Source: Branchinecta lynchi
Lineage: Eukaryota; Arthropoda; Branchiopoda; Anostraca; Branchinectidae
Reading direction: 5' to 3'
NCBI GenBank assembly: GCA_023053575.1
Contig: JAKZAP010000018.1
Location: 6,572,001-6,636,000, forward strand
DNA length: 64,000 nucleotides
Part shown: one piece after another, positions 1 through 11,644 of the stretch
How the letters are laid out: each line of letters opens with the position of its first letter
How positions within the stretch are numbered: position 1 is the stretch's first letter
Notes under the pieces: model-generated
Seen by the model: the letters and a program-made list of their open reading frames with translations, nothing else
Database searches by the model: none
Told to the model about the DNA's origin: nothing
Position numbers and translations under genes: made by a program

Positions 1-386
1 GTATCATTTAACTGACTACACTGCATTATTTTGATTGTGTTAAGGGGATTTTTCACTATTTGCTCTAGTATCACCTTCAAAATATCTACGGCCGTCCAAA
101 AGTCTATATGACGCCGAAGATCTGAATCTCAATATAAACGCTTTTCAGTGGTCAGTGATCAGCTCGAGGAAGGTGGCTCATTGCGTGAACACTAATTATT
201 CGTATTTCACAAGCGCATAGAGATACCACAAATCAGACAGGGAACTTTCACTATTTGAAAATCTATTATTGGTAAACAGTTGAGCAACGAAGTAACGCAT
301 TTTCATCGAGTCTTCAAGCCTCTTTAAGTGAATAAGTCATGGGTAACTAGATTGTCATATTACATTCCTTGTCGGTTAGACTTTAA
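1..386 (+). mobile_element. piggyBac-like MITE, left end cut by window edge
   Basis: Matches the interior and right end of the MITE at 23285-23730, for example the tract around CTACGGCCG and GATCAGCTCG and the tail ending GGTTAGACTTTAAA. The right end is a decayed CAGTTAAACT|TTAA. It is non-coding. Confidence 0.7.
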
Positions 387-1320
387 AGTAAATTCATTCT
401 TCTTACCGGCTTTTCTTCTGTCACTTACACCGCTTTATGTTATACACGACCCCGCTTGTGCGTTCCGGCGAGTTTCTCCAAGCTTACCGTCGCATTCTTG
501 CCTTTGCATTAGGGTATATTTCTACCTTGAAAATCGTACTGCACGTACGATGGTTTTATGGGGTATCCCAGGTGGAAATTTTCGATCCAGATGAAAGGTT
601 CTCCCAGACTCTACCAGGTCGCGTAAACATGTTATATAAATCCCTACATGACCCTTTCTTTGACTCTTTAGGTACACTTTTTATGTCCCAAATTTCGGTT
701 CTAGCTACGACCGGCTCATCAATAAGAGTCGAAACCCAAAGAATACAGCGATCAATGATCTATTCTGCCCAGATACCCATCCCCTATCCCCCACCCCCTA
801 CCCACCACCTAATAAGTTATTATCAGAGGATTTGTTAGTTCCGCAACTTTCCTTTCACACCAGATTCCGACCGTAGTGGGGAAACAGGGCAGATATCTCC
901 TTATCCTTCTCATTCCTACATCGACACTAACGACTCGGTAAAGACATTATTAGGATCAGCTCGGTAAATTCTTCTAGATTTGTAGTAAGTAGTATAAAAG
1001 TAAAAGTAGATCGGGCGAGTAGTGTTCAGTTTTAATTATGTAGTCTGACGTCAGATATTACAATGAAGATTCATATTTTGTTGTTGTAGATGGCCCCAAG
1101 GCTTTAAATGCACTACTACTATAAGGTTTGAAGCCAAGCTCACCATTCATATTAAATGAAACAAAACGAGATTTTCGTGTTTTTTTTCTAGATCAGCTTA
1201 TTCTAAGATGTTAAGCGATTGGTAAATCCGCTGTGCACTTGTGTTGCTTTTCCCTGTATTTATCCCTCGCTTAACATCTTTAAGGGATAAGTGGCGGATC
1301 AAGCAAACCCCGAAAATTCT
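387..1320. other. Unassigned AT-rich sequence
   Basis: No exon, RNA gene or recognisable element. Short open frames at 328-838 overlap in two frames, include part of the MITE and resemble no known protein. Confidence 0.5.
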
Positions 1321-1368
1321 CGTTTCTTCCATGAGTGAGTTATATCATAAGCATTCTAGCACTGCCAC

Positions 1369-1739
1369 TAGTGTTGGGCGATATTCGATATCGATAACGA
1401 TATATCGGACCAAATATCGATATTGAATATCGAAACGGAAATATCGATATCGAAATCGATATTTTTTCACTCATAATTATTGTAAATAATCCAACATAAC
1501 CTACATTTACATATCCATAATTGGAGCAATATGTTTTCCGTAATTCAGTTCTTATTTATCCGGAGTTTGAGATGATGCAAGATGCTATTTAACGACAATT
1601 TCTTTAGTAAGTTTGGGCGAAACGAGACATATCCTATAGCAAAACATACTAAAGAAATATCGATATCGATATATCGATTATCGAATATCGAAAGTGAAAA
1701 TATCGATATATCGATAAATCCAAATATCGCCCAACACTA
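1369..1739. mobile_element. hAT MITE with TAGTGTTGGGCGATA ends
   Basis: 371 bp. It begins TAGTGTTGGGCGATATTCG and ends with the inverted CGCCCAACACTA. The interior is almost wholly ATATCGATATCG-type sequence that can fold back on itself. It is flanked by ACTGCCAC (1361-1368) and ACTGCAAC (1740-1747), an 8-bp target-site duplication with one difference, as expected for hAT. The inverted paralogous segment near 23110 lacks the insertion. Confidence 0.85.
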
Positions 1740-1740
1740 A

Positions 1741-1992
1741 CTGCAACGTCTAGAACCCTCTCACCCAAGACCCAAGATGAAGCCGCGACTCGATCCGACC
1801 GCTGGGTCATCTAGCGGTGCGGGTTGGAAGTGCCCGATATCGTGAGGATGGAATCATAGTTTGACTTGGATCTAACAAAATGTTTTTACTGTAGCAGGCA
1901 TATGGAAAGTGTGAAGAAAAATTAAACTAATTATTTATTATCGATTTCTTTAAGTATTGTGTTTTCTGATTTTTTTGTTAATTCCAGTAGGC
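1741..1992. repeat. Left half of inverted paralogous module (D', spacer)
   Basis: 1750-1885 matches the reverse complement of 22955-23085 (shared ACCCAAGACCCAAG, CGACTCGATCCGACC, CTGGGTCATCTA). 1890-1984 matches the reverse complement of 20572-20645 (shared ATCGATTTCTTTA). The module continues at 4889 after the hAT insertion. Confidence 0.75.
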
Positions 1993-2329
1993 CAGTCTAG
2001 TACACTAGCTCCTTTTCAGGCACGGTGCTCAAACGTCTAGCACCATGCCTGGGTGCTAGACGTTCAAGCACTGTACCTTGGATTTCATGAATGGTGCATG
2101 GATTTCAGTATACAGTGCATACATCAAAATCACAGTTTCTGTCATTACAACTGAGCACCAGCTCGGACAGGGCTGAAATTACAACCATGAATTAGAGAAA
2201 TCAAAGACAATCCTTTATATATTTTTCACAACAAAAACAAAAGGGCTCTGCTGATGACAGATGCGAAAAACCTCATTTCCTTTTCTACGTAGTCAAGGGT
2301 TTTGCATGCAAAGTGTCTTGTGCCTCAGC

Positions 2330-4529
2330 TTTTTATGGCACTTGCCCTTCGGCCAAGTGCCATATAGCGATCGCAATTTCTGTCCGTCCGTCGGTCTGTC
2401 GGTCTGTCGGTCTGTCCAGGTTTTGCTAGTTCGGGCACTTCCACATAAGCTAGGATGATAAAACTTGGCAGGCATATCAGGGACCCCAAATGATTAAGTT
2501 GGAAATAGTCACTTCCCCGATCCGAGCACCGTGGGGGGAGTGGAGGGAGGGGGAATCCGGAATCTTGAGGTATTTTTAACTTTTGAACGGGTGATCGGAT
2601 CTCGATGAAACTTGATATTTGGAACGACCTCATGCCTCAGACGACCCACTTAAAATCCGGACCGGATCCGGTGACTTTTGGGGGGAGCTGGAGGGGGCAA
2701 CCGGAAATCTTAGGAAACGCTATGAGTGGAGGGATCGAGATGAAACTTGGTGGGAAGACACCTAGCAAACACTAGATACATCGTTGACATAACCGAGCCG
2801 ATTCGGGCACTGTGGGGGGAGTGGAGGGAGGGGGAATCCGGAATCTTGAGGTATTTATAACTTTTGAACGGGTGATCGGATCTCGATGGAACTTGATATT
2901 TGGAAAGACCTCATGCCTCAGACGACCTACTTAAAATCCGGACCGGATCCGGTGACTTTTGGGGGGAGCTGGAGGGGGCAACCGGAAATCTTGGGAAACG
3001 CTATGAGTGGAGGGATCGAGATGAAACTTGGTGGGAAGACACCTAGCAAACACTAGATACATCATTGACATAACCGAGCCAATTCGGGTACTGTGGGGGG
3101 AGTAGAGGGAGGGGGAATCCGGAATCTTGAGGTATTTATAACTTTTGAACGGGTGATCGGATCTCGATGGAACTTGATATTTGGAAAGACCTCATGCCTC
3201 AGACGACCTACTTAAAATCCGGACCGGATCCGGTGACTTTTGGGGGGAGCTGGAGGGGGCAACCGGAAATCTTGGGAAACGCTATGAGTGGAGGGATCGA
3301 GATGAAACTTGGTGGGAAGACACCTGGCAAACACTAGATACATCATTGACATAACCGAGCCGATTCGGGTACTGTGGGGGGAGTAGAGGGAGGGGGAATC
3401 CGGAATCTTGAGGTATTTATAACTTTTGAACGGGTGATCGGATCTCGATGGAACTTGATATTTGGAAAGACCTCATCCCTCAGACGACCCACTTAAAATC
3501 TGGACCGGATCCGGTGACTTTTGGGGGGAGCTGGAGGGGGCAACCGGAAATCTTGGGAAACGCTATGAGTGGAGGGATCGAGATGAAACTTGGTGGGAAG
3601 ACACCTAGCAAACACTAGATACATCGTTGACATAACCGAGCCGATTCGAGCACTGTGGGGGGAGTAGAGGGAGGGGGAATCCGGAATCTTGAGGTATTTA
3701 TAACTTTTGAACGGGGGATCGGATCTCGATGGAACTTGATATTTGGAAAGACCTCATCCCTCAGACGACCCACTTAAAATCTGGACCGGATCCGGTGACT
3801 TTTGGGGGGAGCTGGAGGGGGCAACCGGAAATCTTGGGAAACGCTATGAGTGGAGGGATCGAGATGAAACTTGGTGGGAAGACACCTAGCAAACACTAGA
3901 TACGTCATTGACATAACCGAGCCGATTCGGGTACTATGGGGGGAGTAGAGGGAGGGGGAATCCGGAATCTTGAGGTATTTATAACTTTTGAACGGGTGAT
4001 CGGATCTCGATGGAACTTGATATTTGGAAAGACCTCATCCCTCAGACGACCCACTTAAAATCTGGACCGGATCCGGTGACTTTTGGGGGGAGTTGGAGGG
4101 GGCAACCGGAAATCTTTGGAAACGTTATGAGTGGAGGGATCGAGATGAAACTTGGTGGGAAGACACCTAGCAAACACTAGATACATCATTGACATAACCG
4201 AGCCGATTCGGGCACTGTCGGGGGAGTGGAGGGAGGGGGAATCCGGAATCTTGAGGTATTTATAACTTTTGAACGGGTGACCGGATCTCGATGAAACTTG
4301 ATATTTGGAAAGACCTCATGCCTCAGACGACCCACTTAAAATCCGGACCGGATCCGGTGACTTTTGGGGGGAGCTGGAGGGGAGAACCGGAAATATTGGA
4401 AAACGCTATGAGTGGAGGGATCGAGATGAAACTTGGTGGGAAGACACCTAGCAAACACTAGATATATCATTGACATAACCGAGCCGTGCCTACTCGTAAC
4501 AAGTGCCATATGAGCTCGTAGCTCTTGTT
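2330..4529 (-). mobile_element. Family A Helentron/HINE-like element (copy A1) with satellite core
   Basis: Read on the minus strand it begins AACAAGAGCTACGAGCTCAT followed by ATGGCACTTG. Next come about seven satellite units and a (CCGT)n-type tract, then TATATGGCACTTGGCCGAAG and the hairpin partner CAAGTGCCATAAAAA. The 3' hairpin has an 8-bp stem (GGCACTTG/CAAGTGCC). No coding capacity is seen. It sits between the inverted repeats of the hAT-like element. Confidence 0.65.
2515..4490. repeat. 280-bp satellite array, about 7 units, each a dimer of ~140-bp subunits
   Basis: The phrase GATTCGGGCACTGTGGGGGG and its variants recurs near 2517, 2800, 3082, 3362, 3642, 3922 and 4204, spacing 280-283 bp. 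Within each unit GATGAAACTTG (often GATGGAACTTG at the first position) occurs twice about 140 bp apart, so the unit is a diverged dimer. Units are nearly identical, indicating recent amplification. Related but more diverged subunits form the cores of the family A copies at 11065, 19347, 20647 and 29576. Confidence 0.85.
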
Positions 4530-4888
4530 ATACCTAGCAGCCAACCAGAACATTGGCTCTTGGGGAATAGATAGGGAAAATACATGGAAAATAGATAGGG
4601 TGCTGTTAGGTTTTTCATCTCCATCATCATTAGAGCCCTTTTGTTTTTGTTGTGAAAAATATATGAAGGATTGTCTTTGATTTCTCTAATTCATAGTAGT
4701 AATTTCAGCCCTGTCCGAGCCGGTGCTCAGTTGTGATGACAGAAACTGTGTTTTTTCTGTATGCACTGTATACTGAAATCCATGCACCATACATGAAATC
4801 CAAGGTACAGTGCTTGAACGTCTAGCACCCAGGCATGGTGCTAGACGTTTGAGCACCATGCCTGAAATGGGGCTAGTGTACTAGACTG

Positions 4889-5190
4889 CAGTAGGCCCAA
4901 AGAATTAAGGATGTAAACTAGATCACAATAAAAAAAACGCTGTAAATTATAAATTCGTTATAGTGATTTCTTGAAGATACTGCAACTGGGCTAAATAATA
5001 TTCAGCTTCCCAGACCAAGAAATGTCAAACCGGCCGATGATTTCTTCTTCCAACATATCTAAACGTCCACAGGGTGATATACTTAGTTGTTTTAATCCTC
5101 TAACACGCCACTCGAGTTCTCGATGGTTCTAGTAATCGTTTGACCAGCGACAGGAGATCAATGAATAGTTAATTAGCAATGGCAGATTGG
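4889..5190. repeat. Right half of inverted paralogous module (C')
   Basis: Matches the reverse complement of 19035-19350. Shared landmarks are CGTTATAGTGATTTCT, ATGTCAAACCGGCCGATGATTTC, TAATCCTCT and AGCAATGG. Both copies are non-coding. Confidence 0.75.
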
Positions 5191-6250
5191 CGTTCAGGAG
5201 TGAATTGTGTTCAAGTAATTTGTGGATAACGCTGGCTATCGTGAGGATGTTGGGGAAAACAAAGGTAACAGTGTGTTCGTAAAATCTCGATCCATCGAAA
5301 AATTATGGTGTTTCCCACGTTCTCGGCCAACATGAATCAAAGACTTTAATGAATCATCTACGAACACAACATTGGGTTAGAATTAGCTTCTTGGGCTTTT
5401 TGTCAAGACAAGCCACCATTTTTCGTGTTCTTCACTAAACACTCCTTTGAGCTGCTTTGAATGTTCGCCAAGTCTCAACGGATATTTGTTTGATTTTGTT
5501 AAAAAGATCACAATGCCCAACGGCCAAACGAGCATGCCTGAAGTTTCACTTTCAGTACCTATCCAAAAAATGTGGAGATAATCCTGAGCGGCCGGACAAG
5601 TAATTTTAATAGTTTCAACACGCGAGCCAAGCCAACGGCTGCTGTTTCTTCAACCGCAAAGCGAAATTTGGGCTTAAAAAAGAATCGCTCGGACGTGACT
5701 GCAAACAAACAAAAAATGCCACTCATCAAATCAATATCAAAGCAATATCAGGCTTCCACAAAAAGTATCATCCCGGCTTAAAGTGGTGCATAGACCAGAC
5801 GGTCAAAGCTTAAGCTGTCTAAGCTGCCGTAATCCCAGACTTAGACACAAACAGTTTATTAAAATAGAATTCGTGTTTTCTCTAGAATTCCTGGTAACCT
5901 AATTGCCTACCCCTAAATCGAAAATCTCAGAAGAAATACAAATTCTTATTTTGTTTTTTCTTTTCAGCTGAATAGCTTCTCTGGTATAGAAGAGCAATGC
6001 CTCGGACCGGCCTGAAGAATGTTTCTCTTGAAAAAAATTCATATAAATCACATTTAAAAATTATCAAGACCTTCAACTATCCATGAACGCATTTCCATTG
6101 GTTAAAACGAATCTAGGACAAAACCCCTCGGGCTTTATCTCCCCTAGTGTCAACCATCGCCACAAATTCAAACCGTTCTTGACCTGACGCGCACGAAATA
6201 TAGCCACCTTTAAAATTTCCTTCCTTAATATTCGAATTTATCCTCAGTGA
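5191..6250. other. Unassigned sequence
   Basis: No gene or recognisable repeat. A short open frame at 5572-5781 is lysine- and serine-rich but has no family resemblance or splice context. Confidence 0.4.
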
Positions 6251-6640
6251 TGTGAGGGGATCTGGGCCCAGTTGCCCCTGAAACAAGTGAAGGGGAGGAC
6301 TGGGAGGAGGTAAGACCCTTTCGATCCGTAACCAGCTTAGGTCAATTAAGCAGACAGTTGCTCGTCGTCCTAACCCAAACCCCTTTCGAGGTACGAAAGT
6401 CATGCTACTGGGCAATCTGGGCCCAGTCTCGTCAACTGGAGGGGAGAGGGGTGAACCCTCAAGCTATGACCATACGAGATTGAGCAATCTGGGTCTAGTT
6501 ACTCATGGGACCGTGAGAGCGGGGGAGATACAAATCAAGAAATCATTTCCAGACCCTACGATCTGGGCAATCGAGGCCCAGTGGCCCTCGAACTTGGAGG
6601 GTACGGCAGGTAAAAAAATGCAGAAAAAAAACACTTTCAG
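6250..6640 (+). repeat. Degenerate repeated motif ATCTGGGCCCAGT
   Basis: Variants of ATCTGGGCCCAGT followed by a CCC/CGAA and TGGAGGG tract occur near 6260, 6415, 6487 and 6569, spaced 70-155 bp. This is the source of the glycine-rich open frames here. It may be a worn minisatellite. Confidence 0.45.
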
Positions 6641-7880
6641 ACCCCTGGGAAGAAAATTCCGTCGTCTGCGCCCGTTGTCAAGTTACCGGCCTAACTCACT
6701 TCTGAAGCGGGGGGGGGGGGAGGGGGGGGGCGACACACAAAGACGCACGACCCCAAGATCAACAAGTATACCAAGCTTCAACGTAATAGCTGTCATGGTT
6801 CTCAACTAAAAAAAAATCAATGAAAACCGATAAACAAAAACCGGCTACAGCGGCAACAGGAGTGGAATGTTCATCAATCAACACTCCACTAAAATCGGAC
6901 ACCATAGGCCACGAAAAAGTATTGGCTTTTCGTTCAGCCCATCAGAATCTTCATTCCAGTTTCGCGAGAGAACTCAAAGCCCCAGTAGGCTACTATATCT
7001 TGTAACGCCTACAAGAGTAATCAGGCTTATGCTGCTCGCTGGCGTCCAGACGAACCATGACGATAGACCATCACGATTGCGCTAGACAAGCGAAGAAGTA
7101 ATGCAATAAATTAACCCGAAAACCTATAGACCCACTTTCCCTTTCGCAGTTCTGACGACATCCAAGTCGGGAAATGACTGAGATGCCGGAAAATGACCAA
7201 GCAGATCAACTCTAAGACAAAAGTGGACACGTTGATGTTAACCATGCAACCCGCACTACAAGAAAACCGAGTGGAAAGCTTGTGGGTAGCCTGCGGTGAG
7301 GAAATAGAAGCTTATTCGAGACAAAAAGGTATGACGGTCTTGGCCAGCCTTTTTTAATCTCCGAGACCTGTGTGTTTGTGTTTGAAATGTGTTTTCTTTT
7401 TTTGCTCCGTCCAAAAACTCTCCAGAACGAAATAAGAACGGGGTCCTAAGACTGGGTCACATGACTTGGAAACGGAAACCAGTACAAGAAAACCAACCAC
7501 TAGCAAAGAAAGCTTGCTACTAGTCTACAGTAAGGGAAGACAAATCCAACGGTGTGAAGACAAAGATGCAACAAGACAAAGATTTTATGTGAAATAAAAT
7601 TGCCTCTGACACTAACTCCAAATTCTACAGTGTTATTGCTGTGGCCTACGAGGGACTTCGAGAAGCTGTGACAGTAAGCTTAGAAGTCTTTTTTATTTCA
7701 AAACTCCCTCTAGAGTTTTGTCCTGCTAGTTCAACACAATGTCTCTCTAGTAGTCTAGAGGTTCGTCCATTAGAGATCAGCTCTATCCCTAGAGGTTGTC
7801 TCGTTTGAGAGAACCTCTAAACTACAAATACTACAGTGTTCTTAGTGTGGCCTATGAGGAATTTTGAGAAGCTGTCATAT
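6641..7880. other. Unassigned sequence with a long G tract
   Basis: Contains an almost pure G run at 6709-6730 and short paired repeats near 7625-7860 (ACTACAGTGTT...GTGGCCTA occurs twice). No supported gene. Confidence 0.4.
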
Positions 7881-7882
7881 TT

Positions 7883-9862
7883 GTTTTTTGGATGGGATAC
7901 CTATGACATCGCAAAGATTGTCCGTCCGTCTTTAAGCACGATAACTCTCGAAGGGAATGAGATATCTTGATGAAACTTGGTGTGAGTATTCTTTGGGTCA
8001 AGAGCAAGGTCGAGTTCGTAGATGGGCTTTGTAGCCCTATATTTAGGAGTGGGGAGGGGGTTTCAAGTTAAGGGGCAAACAAATATTGTTTTAAAAGCTA
8101 TTGAGATAGTTGATTTAGGGACAAGGAGACATGTTTCATCCGAATATGAATCTTGCCGGACAAGTAGTTCACCCGGAATCCAGTGAAAACCGGACATAAA
8201 ATTTGTCGACCAATTTTCGGCTATAGCAGTCCCTACCCCTTTATTCTCAAACCAGTATAGCTCTGCGCGTGGATGACGATTCTATACAGAGATTGCAGCC
8301 TACCGAACGAAAACGGATAGGAGTACAAAAAGAGTAATTTAACATTGTGCAGTAGGCTATAGGGCTTTCGTCTTTGAGACCAAATTATCCATGTTTTATT
8401 ACTACTATAAGCCTGTAAATAGCTGGAAACGATTCCTATTTTTTCTTAATTGTATCATCACAGTTTTACAAAAAAAGTTTGTTCGGAAACGAGAGTTTGA
8501 AGGCTTGAAACTTTCACTACACAAATGAATAATGCTTCCTATTGGTTGGTTTTCGAATGACACGTCATAACCGACCAATAGGATTCGAGACTCTGTTTTT
8601 ATGTTCAAACTTTGAAGCCTTCAAGCTCTTACTTCCATGGAAACTCTTTTGCAAAAATATAATTATACGATTAAAGGAACAGAAAACTTCGACTCAAACT
8701 TGACTCAGGGAGATAGCTGACATATCAAGAATGTAAGAAAAAAGTAAGAGTAAGAAAAATTCTCGTTACGACCATTGCAGTTTCCGGGCAGTTTCGGAGA
8801 ATTTGACTTTTGAGTTAGTAGAAAAAAATGCAAAAGGTTTGTGTGCCGGGAGTACGAATCGAACGCACGACCTCTTGACTACTATCCCGATACTATGGCG
8901 GAAACGCGACCAAAGGCGAACTTTTACAGTGCATAAGTATAGTGCATAAGGGGCAAGGGCCTGCCAGCTAGCTTTGGGAACACTAAGGGGGGGGGGGGGG
9001 GGTTCGAGATAACAAAGAAGGGGGTCCTGTCGACAATAAGTCCCTGTATCTTTATCTAAGCCCCCCAGGTCGGTTTGATGGCCGAAAGTTGCGTAGTCAA
9101 GTTTTCTTTGCCTTTAAGGAATAGCCCAGTTAACGTTCCAGCAAGTCCCAGGCTCAGAATGACGATCAAACGCCGCTAATTTAATTTCAAAGTTGAAAGT
9201 CCTATACCTCCCAATGTTAAATTTGTGTGTTATGTTCCCGTGATGATGGCGTAGCAATATCCGTTTTCATAGGGTCGTCTATGGACGTCGGAGAGATCTA
9301 GTGTAATCGAAGGTCGAACGGGTTGATATTCGATAGAGTTTATCAGACGAAACTCCTTAAAATACTTGCTGATAGGGGTGTGTCTCCCCTATACATACGG
9401 CTGTTTGGTTTTTTGTTTGAACATAATGTTCAAACGAGAATATGTTGTTCAAGCGAGGATGTTGTTCAATGAGGCTTCACTACCTTTAGTCCTATCTTTA
9501 GAGGCAGAGGAGAGGTTTCGAATTTACGGTAAAAAAAACATGTACGTTTTATAAGCTGATAAGATATTCATTAGGGGGGTAAGGAGGTCCGCTGAATCCA
9601 TATCTGAACTTAGTTTTCTTGTTGGAGAAATGGTTCATCACGAATTCGGCTGAAACTGGAAATTTGGTTGAAGCTCAAAGTTGTTTCTGAAATCAATTAG
9701 AGATTCGGTATCGGGGCAAGGAGACATGCTGAATCCATTTTTCGAACTTTATTTTAACAGTACAAATCTTCAAGGAGTCTGACGAAGACTGAATGGCGAA
9801 GACATTACCAAATTGTTTGAAAAAAATGTTAGGTTTCTGGGATCCCATCGAAACCTTTGGTG
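7883..9862 (+). mobile_element. Family B element (copy B1), interrupted
   Basis: Starts TTGGATGGGATACCTATGAC, then a GTCCGTCCGTC tract, CACGATAACTCTCGAAGG and GATGAAACTTGG. It ends TCTGGGATCCCATCGAAACC. Internal tandem subunits with GACATG...CCGGAATCC...AAACCGG are visible at 8080-8220 and 9560-9740. The middle (about 8240-9555) is unrelated sequence, including a tRNA-like SINE head, and so is probably a later insertion. Confidence 0.6.
8840..8930 (-). repeat. tRNA-like SINE head
   Basis: On the minus strand GGTCGTGCGTTCGATTCGTA gives a good B box (GTTCGATTC) followed by a CCCGGCAC-type acceptor end. The upstream A box is poor and no clean cloverleaf forms, so this is a SINE head or tRNA pseudogene rather than a working tRNA. 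Confidence 0.45.
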
Positions 9863-10730
9863 TTGTTTAATTTACGGCGTGCATGTAAGGATACGTACCG
9901 AAACACCCAGGAGCACGTACAAGTTTCGGGGCGAGAGGGTTCAAGTTCAACTTCGAGTTCATTGCTTTTTGCTTAGATTTACCAACCGGGGTTCAAAGAA
10001 GGTTATTTGTGTCCAAACAGGTATAAGGGAAAGACAGAGCCTGTTGGGTGCCAACTGTCAACCCAGTAGAGTTCCTACCCTCAAAACCATCAATCTAAAG
10101 ATTAGATATTCTGTGAAAACTCTAACTAACTTGGTTTCGTTTTTCGCTCTGATATAGTCGACGGCAAACTAAGAATTAATATCTGCTAATAACCAAGTGT
10201 CTCTGCTTTCTTTTGACATCAATAATGAAATCAAGGTTATTTTAAATTCATTTGCTACTCTCTTTTCAATGTTCTTTTTCTTCTGTTGGGGGGCTTCGGA
10301 CGGTCATGGAAATAATACAAACTGTTGCAATATTTCGAACGCCGTAACTATCTGTCAGAGTGTGAAAAGCAACCGAACAAAAAGCGCAAAAGATCTAAAA
10401 AAAAATAATACAGCATATGGCTCTAAGTTGGCTTTATTTATTTAAATTTTGTTATAGTTATATGTTATATATATTGAATATTTGCTATTTCATTTCATTT
10501 CGTCAAAATTAGAAGTTCGGTGTTAACTGAAGTAGTACTCTAACCTAGGAGCAACATAATTTTGTTCTTGCGCTGTTAGAAGTTTGGCAACAGGTTCTTG
10601 CGCATCCTTGCGTTATGACCAACATCGGTATAACCATTTTAAATGTTATGTTTTCGCTGAGCATAACACAGAAAGGGTCACAACAGATTTCTAAACGTAG
10701 AAAAAGGGATGCTCAGCCATGTATTATCTA
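9863..10730. other. Unassigned sequence
   Basis: Short open frames at 9813-10157 and 10197-10445 show no domain, splice signal or neighbour that supports a gene. Confidence 0.4.
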
Positions 10731-10734
10731 AGTG

Positions 10735-10893
10735 CATGTTTCCACCCTTCTAACAATAGTAACTATTAGTTACTAATTCCGTTCCAACGTCGCGAAAAGT
10801 TACTACGCTGACCGTTCCAACCTTCTCGGAATAGTAACTGATAGTAACTATTTGCTTACCATGCTCGGGACCGCAGTAAGCGTGGTAACTAAG
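10735..10893 (-). mobile_element. Truncated GTAACTA-rich MITE
   Basis: Homologous, inverted, to the right halves of the elements at 35869-36158 and 59498-59801 (shared AACAATAGTAACTATTAGTT and AAAAGTTACTACGCTGACCG). The other end is missing. Confidence 0.65.
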
Positions 10894-10903
10894 AATCTTT
10901 TTA

Positions 10904-10923
10904 TAGATAGATAGATAGATATT
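10904..10923. repeat. (TAGA)n microsatellite
   Basis: Five GATA/TAGA units directly after the truncated MITE. A similar (TATC)n lies near 27342-27353 at a family B end region. Confidence 0.7.
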
Positions 10924-11064
10924 TGTATTGATCCAACTCGTAGCGCCGACATGGCACTAAATACGTCGACCATTACATTTCATGTGTTAAAATACTTGAA
11001 TATATACAATTATTAAATAAAAGAAGTTCTATCCCAATTCTCCAGTCTACGCGGGTCACGTGTC

Positions 11065-11537
11065 TCCCCCCCCCCCAACAGTTGTCACATCCGGTCCGGA
11101 CATGAAAAGAAACAGCAGAGACGTGTCTTCTGTTCAATTATTAAATTTCACTGGAATCCGATTACCCATTCCAAAGTTACGCATGACTCAATATTCCGGA
11201 TTCTTTCTCCCTCCTTCCCCCCCCCCCCCATGTTGATCGGATTCAAGAAAATGTTTGTCTCCAAGTCAGTTTGCTCGGGTCCCTGATACGCCCGCCAAGC
11301 TTCGTCGTGAAAATCCCCAAAACGGATTCCCCCTTCCTCCGCTCCCCCCCCCCCAGATGGTCTGATCGGGAAACTGATTATTTCCAAGTTAGTTTGGTTG
11401 AGTTCCCGATACCTGCCAAGTTTCATCGTCCTAGCACATCTGAAAGTACCCTAACTCGCGATCACCGCACTGACCGACCGACCGACGGAAAAGTGATAGG
11501 TATACGGCACTTGGCCGGAAGGCAAGTGCCATAAAAA
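11065..11537 (+). mobile_element. Family A element, 5'-truncated (copy A6)
   Basis: Contains about three subunits with TTTCACTGGAATCCGAT, poly-C tracts and AAGTTTCATCGTCCTAGCAC, then a CCGACCGACCGACGG tract. It ends with the terminal hairpin GGCACTTGGCCGGAAGGCAA and GTGCCATAAAAA. The 3' end abuts a LINE fragment. Confidence 0.7.
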
Positions 11538-11641
11538 CACTAATTTTCAATCTTCGGCCAGGAAGCAGTGGACAACGTCGTGCCTTGGTTGGGACCTGCT
11601 GTCCATGATATCTGAAAGCGACGACGAAACATACAAAAGGG
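11538..11641 (-). mobile_element. LINE 3' fragment, downstream part (split by MITE)
   Basis: The reverse complement matches 47963-48066: shared ACCCTTTTG.ATGTTTC, ACAACAG.ACCCAACCA, GCACGAC, CACTGCTTCCTGGCCGA. The matching upstream part is at 12539-12730 on the far side of the MITE. Confidence 0.75.
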
Positions 11642-11644
11642 TAA

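Larger units (their letters stand above)
1993..4888. mobile_element. 2.9-kb non-autonomous hAT-like element with long inverted repeats
   Basis: Ends are CAGTCTAGTACACTAG and its exact reverse complement. Inverted repeats extend about 256 bp (1993-2251 and 4631-4888) at high identity and include an inner stem of CGTCTAGCACC...GGTGCTAGACG. An 8-bp direct repeat, CAGTAGGC, flanks it at 1985-1992 and 4889-4896. The 8-bp duplication and CAG start fit the hAT superfamily. No transposase is present. A family A rolling-circle-like element (2330-4529) makes up the interior. The inverted paralog at 19270-19350 has the unoccupied site. Confidence 0.85.

Noticed and set aside
2249..2272. CTGATGA followed by GCGAAAAA near 2249 as a hammerhead
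   Set aside because: Only seven bases separate the two core motifs and they cannot form stem II.
6402..6809. 135-codon open frame
   Set aside because: Crosses a degenerate repeat and a long G tract, with no domain and no splice signals.
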